Shown: positions 1 through 5,161 of the stretch, one piece after another
How positions within the stretch are numbered: position 1 is the stretch's first letter
Layout: every line of letters starts with the position of its first letter
NCBI GenBank assembly: GCA_900556705.1
Contig: USPT01000074.1
Location: forward strand, 1 to 5,161
Length of the DNA: 5,161 nucleotides
From: an uncultured Collinsella sp.
GTDB lineage: Bacteria; Actinomycetota; Coriobacteriia; Coriobacteriales; Coriobacteriaceae
Direction: 5' to 3'
Made by a program: the position numbers and the translations under genes
Notes under the pieces: generated by a model
Told to the model about the DNA's origin: nothing
What the model saw: only the letters and a program-made list of their open reading frames with translations
Database searches by the model: none

Positions 1-2129
1 TGTTCTCGATCGCCGACCTCAACGCCCGCATGGACGCCAACCGCGCGCGCAGCCGTCGCAAGGTGGACATTACGCAGATCACGTTCCCGTTTAAGCCGGG
101 CGACTACGTGGTGCACGCTACCCACGGCATCGCACTCTTTAGCGAGATCGCGCGCCAGGAAGTGGGCGGCAAGGAGCGCGACTACTTTTTGCTGGAATAT
201 GCCGACGGCGACAAGCTCTACGTGCCGCTTGAGCAGGTCGACCGCATCACACGCTATGTTGGCCCCGACGGCGACAAGCCGCGCCTGACCAGGCTCAATA
301 CCGCCGACTGGACGCGTGCCACCAACAAGGCACGCAAGAACGCCAAAAAGCTGGCGTTTGACCTGGTCGATCTGTATACGCGCCGCTCGTCGATTACCGG
401 TATCGCCTGTCCGCCCGATACGCCCGAGCAGATCGAGATGGAGGAGAGCTTCCCCTACGACGAGACGCGCGACCAGCTGGAAGCTATCGCCGACATCAAG
501 GCCGACATGGAGGCGCCCAAGCCCATGGACCGCCTGCTGTGCGGCGACGTGGGTTTTGGCAAGACTGAGGTCGCCCTGCGCGCGGCCTTTAAGTGCGTGG
601 ACTCCGGCCGCCAAGTCATGGTGCTCTGCCCCACGACCATTCTGGCCCAGCAGCACTACGAGACCTTCTTTGAGCGGTTTGCCCCATTTGGCCTGGAGGT
701 CGAGGTGCTCAGCCGCTTCCGCACGCCGGCGCAGCAAAAGCGCGCGCTCAAGGCATTTGCCGAGGGCACGATCGATGTGCTCATCGGCACGCACCGCTTG
801 CTTTCGGCCGATGTGAACCCCAAGAACCTGGGCCTGGTGATCATCGACGAGGAACAGCGCTTTGGCGTGCAGCATAAGGAACAGCTCAAGAACCTGCGCG
901 AGCAGATCGACTTGCTTACGCTCTCGGCAACGCCCATCCCGCGTACCATGCAGATGGCCACGAGTGGCGTGCGCGACATGAGCCTGATCACCACGCCGCC
1001 GACCGGGCGCCGTCCCGTGATCGTGCACGTGGGGGAGTACGACCCCGACGTGGTGAGTGCGGCGATTCGCCTGGAGGTGGGCCGTGGCGGTCAGGTGTAC
1101 TACGTGTCCAACCGCGTCAAGACCATCGACGACGCCGTGGCGCGCGTGCACGAGGCCGCGCCCGAGGCGCGCGTGGGTGTGGCACACGGCAAGATGAGCC
1201 CGCGCGAGGTCGAGGACGTGATGATCGAGTTCGCGACCAAGAAGATTGACGTGCTCATCGCCACGACCATCGTGGAGAGCGGCATCGACAACGCGACCGC
1301 CAACACGCTCATCATCGAGGACTCGCAGCGCCTGGGCCTGGCGCAGCTCTACCAGCTCAAGGGCCGTGTGGGCCGCTCGGCCACGCAGGCCTACGCGTAC
1401 TTTATGTTCCCGGGTGAGCTGCCGCTTACCGAGGAGGCCACGGCACGACTGACCGCACTGTCCGAGTTCCAGGACCTGGGCAGCGGCATGCGCATCGCCA
1501 TGCGCGACCTGGAGATCCGCGGCGCCGGTTCGCTTATGGGTGCCGAGCAACACGGCAATCTGTCGAGCGTGGGCTTCGACCTGTTTACGCAGATGCTGGG
1601 ACAGGCCGTGGCCGAGGCGCGCGGCGATGACGATGCCGGCGTGGAGGCGGCGAGCGTGGGCATCAACCTGCCGGCCGACTATTTCTTGTCCGAGGAGTAC
1701 ATGCCGGCGGTGGACCAGCGCGTGCTCGTGTACCGCAAGCTCGCGGCGGCTGAGGACCTGGAGAGTATCGACGAGGTGCAGGAGGAGACCGAGGCTGCGC
1801 ACGGTGAGCTGCCGTTGGCGGGGCTCAACTTGTTCAACCGCGCTCGCATCCGTATCCGCGGCGAGCGCTTGGGGCTCGAGAGCGTCACGCTCAGCGGCGG
1901 ACGTATTACCTTCCTGGGGGTTGACGTTCCCAAGAAGGTAGCCTTTGAGTTCAAGAATCGCTATGGCGCGGTGAACTTTCCCAAGAGCCGCAAGCTGTCG
2001 GTGCCCTACAAGGCGGGCGCCGGCGCGGGCAGCGGCCTGGGCCGCGGTCTCGACGCCAACGACGGCACCGGCCCGGTGGCCGCGGCGCTCATGCTGCTGC
2101 AGCAGCTCGGTGCGTCCGACGATGACTAA
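1..2129 (+). CDS. mfd: Transcription-repair coupling factor Mfd, 5'-truncated by window edge
   Basis: Mfd is a cytoplasmic ATP-dependent DNA translocase that pushes RNA polymerase stalled at lesions off DNA and recruits UvrA/UvrB for nucleotide excision repair. The reading frame is open to the left edge (F-S-I-A-D-L-N-A-R precede the first in-window ATG at 30), so that ATG is internal and the N-terminal UvrB-like domains lie outside. Numbering from that ATG: RNA-polymerase-interacting CarD-like domain about 22-80 (GDYVVHATHGIALF, KLYVPLEQVDRITRYVG); helicase lobe 1 with Walker A GDVGFGKTE at 172-180, DEEQ at 273-276 and SATPIPR at 299-305; lobe 2 with TTIVESGID at 412-420 and GRVGRS at 445-450; the following RDLEIRGAG block at 492-500; and a C-terminal D7-like domain from about 545. 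The end (about 662-680) is Gly/Ala-rich. All helicase motifs are intact. About 60% of a full Mfd (E. coli: 1148 residues) is visible. Identification is very secure. Confidence 0.97.
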   Translation, partial: FSIADLNARMDANRARSRRKVDITQITFPFKPGDYVVHATHGIALFSEIARQEVGGKERDYFLLEYADGDKLYVPLEQVDRITRYVGPDGDKPRLTRLNTADWTRATNKARKNAKKLAFDLVDLYTRRSSITGIACPPDTPEQIEMEESFPYDETRDQLEAIADIKADMEAPKPMDRLLCGDVGFGKTEVALRAAFKCVDSGRQVMVLCPTTILAQQHYETFFERFAPFGLEVEVLSRFRTPAQQKRALKAFAEGTIDVLIGTHRLLSADVNPKNLGLVIIDEEQRFGVQHKEQLKNLREQIDLLTLSATPIPRTMQMATSGVRDMSLITTPPTGRRPVIVHVGEYDPDVVSAAIRLEVGRGGQVYYVSNRVKTIDDAVARVHEAAPEARVGVAHGKMSPREVEDVMIEFATKKIDVLIATTIVESGIDNATANTLIIEDSQRLGLAQLYQLKGRVGRSATQAYAYFMFPGELPLTEEATARLTALSEFQDLGSGMRIAMRDLEIRGAGSLMGAEQHGNLSSVGFDLFTQMLGQAVAEARGDDDAGVEAASVGINLPADYFLSEEYMPAVDQRVLVYRKLAAAEDLESIDEVQEETEAAHGELPLAGLNLFNRARIRIRGERLGLESVTLSGGRITFLGVDVPKKVAFEFKNRYGAVNFPKSRKLSVPYKAGAGAGSGLGRGLDANDGTGPVAAALMLLQQLGASDDD

Positions 2130-2185
2130 CGGATCGACGCCGCAAACGCCCCATTTGGGTAATCTGACCCCATCGGAAGGAAAGC

Positions 2186-3049
2186 ATGTTCGGGTATATC
2201 TATAAGAAAGATGCCGCTGCTATCGCGGTCATCCTGGCCTTTTGTCTGCTCGTCGGGTCTTTTTTCGATTACCAGATCTCGAGTGCGCTGTTTAACTCGT
2301 CTAGCCTGTTTGGCCGCTTTGTCGAGGCGGCCGGCGAGCTGCCGTTCGAGCTGACGGCGAGCGTCGCGGGCATTATGCTCGTGCGCTCGGCACGTCCCGA
2401 TTCCAAGGCGAGCAAGTGGCTCGCCGCGCTAGGCGTTCTGATCAACGTGGCCCTGGTCGGCTACGAGATTATCGGGTCGCTGCGCGTCGGCGGCAAGCTT
2501 ATTGCGTTTCAGCTGGTTTTGACGTTTGCATTGGTCATCGCGGCCAACCTTGTTGTCTATCGCCTTACGCGCGACACCGCGCCCGACGAGCTTACGCGCT
2601 GGGCGTTGATGGTGCTTGCCGTGTGGGTCGCTCAGGCCATCATCCTCAACGTGGTTGTCAAGCCGCTGTGGTCGCGCCCGCGCATGCGCGTGATCGAGGT
2701 CACGCCGGGGCTCAATTTTCAGCCGTGGTGGGTAATCGGCAACCCCGACAAGTGGAGCTATATTGCGGCCGGCGTAATCAAGGACGGCTTTAAGTCGTTC
2801 GCGAGCGGGCACACCGCGCATGCGGCAATCGGCCTTATGCTTGCGGGGCTTCCCGCGGCGGCCTTTACGGAAAAGCCTTCGCGTCGTCGCGTGGTCTTTT
2901 GGGTGGCGGCGGCCGTCGCGGCGCTCGTCGCCTTTGGCCGTATCGTGATCGGTGCACACTTTTTGACTGACGTGAGCTGCGGCTTTGCCCTGGTGTTGGC
3001 ACTTGAGTGCCTTGCCGCGCGCGTTGCCTATCCTCACGGCGTACAATAG
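2186..3049 (+). CDS. PAP2-superfamily membrane phosphatase
   Basis: This 287-residue, very hydrophobic protein has about seven or eight likely membrane helices (roughly 10-27, 52-67, 77-95, 105-125, 138-158, 212-228, 235-250, 260-280). Three stretches match the PAP2 (type 2 phosphatidic acid phosphatase) signature: motif 1 K159-PLWSRP-R166-M167, motif 2 S204-FASGH-T with H209, and motif 3 G251-R252-IVIGA-H258-FLT-D262. The family uses the two histidines and the aspartate to remove phosphate from lipid phosphates such as phosphatidate, phosphatidylglycerol phosphate or undecaprenyl pyrophosphate; which substrate applies here cannot be read from sequence. Motif 1 has Met where the classic K-x6-R-P has Pro, motif 2 has Ala for Pro (ASGH), and motif 3 has Gly for Ser before Arg; the catalytic residues remain. 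The ATG is preceded by GGAAGGA at 2175-2181. It lies 56 bases after mfd with no terminator visible, so read-through from mfd is possible. Family assignment is strong, specific function unknown. Confidence 0.9.
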   Translation: MFGYIYKKDAAAIAVILAFCLLVGSFFDYQISSALFNSSSLFGRFVEAAGELPFELTASVAGIMLVRSARPDSKASKWLAALGVLINVALVGYEIIGSLRVGGKLIAFQLVLTFALVIAANLVVYRLTRDTAPDELTRWALMVLAVWVAQAIILNVVVKPLWSRPRMRVIEVTPGLNFQPWWVIGNPDKWSYIAAGVIKDGFKSFASGHTAHAAIGLMLAGLPAAAFTEKPSRRRVVFWVAAAVAALVAFGRIVIGAHFLTDVSCGFALVLALECLAARVAYPHGVQ

Positions 3050-3094
3050 CCCCGTTTGAATCATCTGGACGATACCTGGTAAGAGAGGATTGCC

Positions 3095-4120
3095 ATGCTC
3101 GCGTTCAACAACGACTATTCCCACGGCGCACACCCGGCGGTACTGCAGGCGCTCGTCGACACCAACATGGAGCCGCAGCCCGGCTACGGCACCGATGCGC
3201 ATACCGAGCGCGCCAAGCAGCTGATCCGCGAGGCCTGTCAGGCTCCCGATGCCGACGTATTTTTGCTGGTGGGCGGCACGCAGACCAACGCGACGGTGAT
3301 TGACATGCTGCTCGCGCCGTACGAGGGCGTGGTTGCCGCCGAGACCGGCCACGTTGCCTGCCACGAGGCGGGCGCCATCGAGTTTGGCGGCCACAAGGTG
3401 CTCACCATTCCCGGCTACGAGGGCAAGATGCACGCCGAGGATCTCGAAAACTATATCCAGGTGTTCTACGAAAACGAGAGCTGCGAGCACATGGTGTTTC
3501 CGGGCGCCGTGTACGTGAGCCTGTCGACCGAGTACGGCACGCTGTACTCCAAGGCCGAGCTGGCCGAGATTTATGCGGTGTGCCAGAAGCGCGAGATTCC
3601 GCTGTTTGTGGATGGCGCCCGCCTGGCCTATGCGCTGGCAGCCGATGAGTGCGACATTACCCTGCCCGAGCTGGCGCAGCTGTGCGACGTGTTCTACATC
3701 GGCGGCACCAAGTGCGGAGCCCTGTGCGGCGAGGCCGTGGTGTTTTGCGGCATGCACGCTCCGGCGCATCCCATTCCGCGCATTAAGCAGCACGGCGCGC
3801 TGTTGGCCAAGGGCCGTCTGACGGGCGTCCAGTTTGAGGCGCTCTTTACCGATGGCCTGTATTTTGAGATTGGTCGACAGGCGATCGAGACGGCCCAGGC
3901 GCTGCGTCGTGTGCTGCACGAGCGCGGCTACCAGTTCTTTTTGGAGACGCCCACAAACCAGCAGTTTGTGATTCTGCCCAACGAGGACATGGCTCGCATT
4001 CGCGAGTATGCCTCGATCGAGTACTGGGAAAAGTACGACGAGACCCACACGGTGGTGCGTTTTTGCACCAGCTGGGCCACGACGCAGGAGGACATCGACG
4101 CGTTGGCGGCTGTCCTGTAG
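3095..4120 (+). CDS. Low-specificity L-threonine aldolase-type PLP enzyme
   Basis: This 341-residue protein belongs to the fold-type I PLP enzymes (beta-eliminating lyase / threonine aldolase family). Such enzymes typically cleave L-threonine or L-allo-threonine to glycine and acetaldehyde in the cytoplasm. Seen in the sequence: GYGTDAHTERAKQLIREA (30-47), typical of the N-terminal region; GGTQTN (60-65), the PLP-phosphate loop; ETGHVACHEAGAIE (83-96), whose H86 sits where the ring-stacking histidine is expected; FVDGARL (171-177) with PLP-binding D173 and R176; IGGTKCGALCGEAVVF (202-217) with K206 as the probable Schiff-base lysine; and VVRFCTSW (320-327), whose R322 is a likely substrate-carboxylate arginine. 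The length is normal for the family. AGAGAGGA-like purines at 3082-3089, six bases before the ATG, support the start. It lies 45 bases after the PAP2 gene and is closed by the terminator at 4139-4181. The T-K-C-G-A active site resembles the less studied Gram-positive branch more than E. coli LtaE, so the exact substrate is less certain than the family. Confidence 0.9.
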   Translation: MLAFNNDYSHGAHPAVLQALVDTNMEPQPGYGTDAHTERAKQLIREACQAPDADVFLLVGGTQTNATVIDMLLAPYEGVVAAETGHVACHEAGAIEFGGHKVLTIPGYEGKMHAEDLENYIQVFYENESCEHMVFPGAVYVSLSTEYGTLYSKAELAEIYAVCQKREIPLFVDGARLAYALAADECDITLPELAQLCDVFYIGGTKCGALCGEAVVFCGMHAPAHPIPRIKQHGALLAKGRLTGVQFEALFTDGLYFEIGRQAIETAQALRRVLHERGYQFFLETPTNQQFVILPNEDMARIREYASIEYWEKYDETHTVVRFCTSWATTQEDIDALAAVL

Positions 4121-4131
4121 CCTGATGTAAT
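4103..4131 (+). promoter_or_regulatory. Candidate sigma-70-type promoter for the acetyltransferase gene
   Basis: A -35-like TTGGCG (4103-4108, four of six consensus bases) is followed after exactly 17 bases by TGTAAT (4126-4131, five of six), and the -10 is preceded by TGA at 4123-4125, giving an extended -10 (TGn). It overlaps the last codons and stop of the aldolase gene. Transcription would begin near 4138, at the foot of the hairpin at 4139-4172. This is a pattern match only. It gains weight because the 15 bases between the terminator T-tract and the acetyltransferase ATG leave no room for a promoter. Confidence 0.42.
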
Positions 4132-4138
4132 GACGAGG

Positions 4139-4181
4139 GGCCGCCTTGCGCTGGGTTTGGCGCAGGGTGGCCTTTGCTTTT
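4139..4181 (+). terminator. Rho-independent terminator after the aldolase gene
   Basis: The arm 4139-4151 (GGCCGCCTTGCGC) pairs with 4160-4172 (GCGCAGGGTGGCC) over 13 uninterrupted base pairs, 11 Watson-Crick plus two G-U wobbles (4143/4168 and 4146/4165). The loop is about 6-8 bases, and TTTGCTTTT follows at 4173-4181. The wobbles become A/C mismatches in the opposite-strand RNA, so the structure is oriented to stop plus-strand transcription. It begins 18 bases after the aldolase stop codon and ends just before the acetyltransferase ribosome binding site, so that gene needs its own promoter or read-through. Confidence 0.88.
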
Positions 4182-4182
4182 A

Positions 4183-4191
4183 GGGAGAAGG
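4183..4191 (+). promoter_or_regulatory. Ribosome binding site deciding the acetyltransferase start
   Basis: The purine run GGGAGAAGG lies five bases before the ATG at 4197. The frame is also open upstream to a TTG at 4146, but that codon is inside the 5' arm of the terminator hairpin and lacks a usable Shine-Dalgarno sequence. The extra 17 residues it would add do not look like a GNAT N-terminus. The ATG at 4197 is therefore preferred; a second in-frame ATG at 4206 is less well placed. Confidence 0.75.
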
Positions 4192-4196
4192 GTTGT

Positions 4197-4787
4197 ATGA
4201 CCGAGATGTCCGAGCCGACGATTCGCCTGGCGACGCCCGATGACGCGCCGGCGTTGCTTGCCATCTATGAGCCATATGTGCGCCAGACGGCGATTACCTG
4301 CGAATACGAGGTGCCGAGCGTCGAGGAGTTTGCCGGGCGCATCGAGCGTACGCTCAAGCGCTATCCGTATCTGGTGATGGAGCTGGACGGGCGTCCGGTA
4401 GGCTATGCCTATGTGGGCCCGCTCAACAGCCGCGAGGCATACGACTGGTCGGTCGAGACGTCGATCTACATGGCGCGCGACGTGCGCCATGGGGGGCTGG
4501 GTCGCAAGCTGCACGATGCGCTCAAGCAATGCCTGATTGCGATGGGCATCACCAACATGTGCGCCCTCATCGCCGTGCCGCACGATAAGGACGACGAATA
4601 CCTGACGCACAACAGTCAGGATTTCCATGCCCATATGGGATATCGCCTGGTGGGCGCCTTTGACCGCTGCGCCCAAAAGTTCGGCCGCTGGTACGACATG
4701 TGCTGGATGGAGTTGGTCCTAGCCGAGCGTACACCCAACCAACCCAAGCCAACCTGGTTCCCCGACCTCCCCAAACCTACCATTTAG
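4197..4787 (+). CDS. GNAT N-acetyltransferase, phosphinothricin acetyltransferase-like
   Basis: This 196-residue cytoplasmic enzyme should transfer acetyl from acetyl-CoA to an amino group of a small molecule. Relatives in the Pat/Bar/MddA group acetylate phosphinothricin, methionine sulfoximine or methionine sulfone, and the natural substrate is often unknown. Visible features: the N-terminal IRLATPDDAPALLAIYEPYV (9-28); RYPYLVMELDGRPVGYAYVGPL (55-76); REAYDWSVETSIYM (79-92), closely resembling the equivalent block of the bar gene product; the acetyl-CoA motif R97-HG-G100-L-G102 (R-x-x-G-x-G); FHAHMGYRLVGAFDRCAQKFGRW (143-165); and YDMCWMELVL (166-175) as the closing strand. The DEYLTHNSQDFH stretch (133-144) is a variant loop before the final helix. 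A Pro-rich tail of about 20 residues (177-196) follows the domain and has different base composition. The gene begins directly after the aldolase terminator and converges with the regulator gene at 4809-5161. Family assignment is strong, substrate uncertain. Confidence 0.88.
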   Translation: MTEMSEPTIRLATPDDAPALLAIYEPYVRQTAITCEYEVPSVEEFAGRIERTLKRYPYLVMELDGRPVGYAYVGPLNSREAYDWSVETSIYMARDVRHGGLGRKLHDALKQCLIAMGITNMCALIAVPHDKDDEYLTHNSQDFHAHMGYRLVGAFDRCAQKFGRWYDMCWMELVLAERTPNQPKPTWFPDLPKPTI

Positions 4788-4810
4788 GGACAGGTTTATT
4801 TTGGCAGGTT
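4773..4810. repeat. Imperfect inverted repeat between convergent genes, possible weak terminator
   Basis: AACCTACCA (4774-4782) pairs with TGGCAGGTT (4802-4810) at eight of nine positions around a 19-base spacer. A competing pairing joins AAACCT (4773-4778) with AGGTTT (4792-4797). A third joins AACCTG (4751-4756) with CAGGTT (4791-4796), directly followed by TATTTT. The element covers the 3' end of the acetyltransferase gene, the 21-base gap and the last bases of the regulator gene. No single pairing gives a strong stem plus a clean T-tract, so a terminator role is possible but weak. Confidence 0.35.
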
Positions 4811-5161
4811 AGCCGATGGGCTCGGTGTATTTGGCGCGGTCGGTGCGTTGGATGCGCTTGGAGACATGGAGCGGGCGGCCGTCGGTGTCGTAGACGTAGT
4901 CGGTGATCAGGATCAGTGCCTGCCCGCGCTTGACGTTGAGCAAAAACGCCTCGTTTTGCGAGGCATAGCACACCTCAAAGGTCTTGTGCCCCTGTGCCGG
5001 CGCGCGATGGAATTCCTGGCGCAGCGTCGCGTAGAGCGAACCATTGATATCGCGATCGATGAGTGCTTCAAAGCTCGGTGGTAGATAGGTAGTCTCCAGG
5101 CACAGCGGCGCATCGTCCAGATAACGCAGACGGACAAGTTTGACGAGCTTGCTGCCCACGG
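4809..5161 (-). CDS. GntR-family transcriptional regulator, C-terminal UTRA domain, truncated by window edge
   Basis: Reading the minus strand from the right edge gives about 117 residues ending in a TAA at 4811-4809. The frame is open through the edge; a GTG at 5159-5157 is just an internal Val codon. The sequence fits the UTRA ligand-binding domain of HutC/FarR-type GntR regulators: the first strands KLVKLVRLRYLDDAPLCLE, the ETTYLP turn, SLYATLRQEF, the central KTFEVCYASQNEA stretch, the LLNVKRGQALILI strand region, and the closing YDTDGRPLHVSKRIQRTD block that is very typical of the family. The N-terminal winged-helix DNA-binding domain is expected beyond the window. Such proteins usually bind near their own operon and release DNA when a small metabolite (often a sugar phosphate, amino acid or fatty acid) binds the UTRA domain; the effector here cannot be read. 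It converges on the acetyltransferase gene, so its targets are more likely to lie on its other, unseen side. Confidence 0.87.
   Translation of the reverse strand, partial: VGSKLVKLVRLRYLDDAPLCLETTYLPPSFEALIDRDINGSLYATLRQEFHRAPAQGHKTFEVCYASQNEAFLLNVKRGQALILITDYVYDTDGRPLHVSKRIQRTDRAKYTEPIG

Noticed and set aside
30..32. ATG at 30 as the true start of the first gene.
   Set aside because: The frame continues upstream to the window edge with Mfd-like residues, and a protein starting here would lack the N-terminal UvrB-like region of Mfd; the gene is cut by the window, not short.
2157..2170. GGGT-aatctg-ACCC hairpin between mfd and the PAP2 gene as a terminator.
   Set aside because: The stem is only four base pairs and no T-tract follows, so it is too weak to count.
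3042..3047. TACAAT as a -10 box for the aldolase gene (five of six consensus bases).
   Set aside because: There is no -35-like sequence at 16-18 bases (the nearest TTGCC motifs give spacers of 12 and 24) and no TGn extension, so it is probably chance within the last PAP2 codons.
3056..3085. TTGAAT ... TGG-TAAGAG as a promoter for the aldolase gene.
   Set aside because: The -10 match is poor, and the start site would fall at about 3092, leaving no ribosome binding site on the mRNA.
4146..4196. TTG at 4146 as the acetyltransferase start, giving 17 extra residues.
   Set aside because: The codon sits in the 5' arm of the terminator hairpin and has no fitting ribosome binding site, whereas the ATG at 4197 has GGGAGAAGG just upstream.
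2429..4264. A 611-codon open frame on the minus strand across the PAP2 gene, the aldolase gene and the start of the acetyltransferase.
   Set aside because: It is codon-aligned with the PAP2 and aldolase frames, so it stays open simply because those genes almost never use TTA, CTA or TCA; it ends exactly at a CTA Leu codon (2429-2431) in the PAP2 gene. Its translation is low-complexity (R, A, H, G, Q, L) with no recognisable domain, and the plus-strand genes have clear family motifs.
3846..4676. A 276-codon minus-strand open frame opposite the acetyltransferase and the aldolase end.
   Set aside because: Same cause: it is codon-aligned with the acetyltransferase frame in GC-rich DNA, shows no domain, and crosses the terminator hairpin.

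Overview
The window looks like ordinary chromosomal DNA from a high-GC Gram-positive bacterium. The closest match by feel is the Coriobacteriia (Collinsella-like). That assignment is an inference from GC- and CG-rich codon use, near absence of TTA/CTA/TCA codons, and the flavour of the Mfd and aldolase proteins; no marker RNA is present to settle it. Five protein genes fill almost the whole window, and there is no CRISPR array, phage gene, transposase, tRNA or rRNA.

Layout: (1) positions 1-2129, plus strand, the C-terminal part of the transcription-repair coupling factor Mfd, cut at the left window edge; (2) 2186-3049, plus, a multi-pass membrane phosphatase of the PAP2 superfamily with variant motif residues; (3) 3095-4120, plus, a PLP-dependent low-specificity threonine aldolase-type enzyme, followed by a strong intrinsic terminator at 4139-4181; (4) 4197-4787, plus, a GNAT acetyltransferase of the phosphinothricin/methionine-sulfoximine acetyltransferase type; (5) 4809-5161, minus, the C-terminal UTRA ligand-binding domain of a GntR-family regulator, cut at the right edge. 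Genes 4 and 5 converge on a 21-base gap that lies within an imperfect inverted repeat.

mfd, the PAP2 gene and the aldolase gene share orientation with gaps of 56 and 45 bases and no visible terminator between them, so read-through or an operon is possible, but their functions are unrelated. The aldolase terminator closes that transcript. A good promoter candidate (4103-4131) overlaps the end of the aldolase gene and would start the acetyltransferase mRNA right at the foot of the same hairpin; this is the most interesting regulatory arrangement in the window.

I found no convincing new multi-gene system. The points worth a second look are the promoter/terminator overlap, the inverted repeat between the convergent genes, the variant PAP2 motifs and the unusual acetyltransferase tail.
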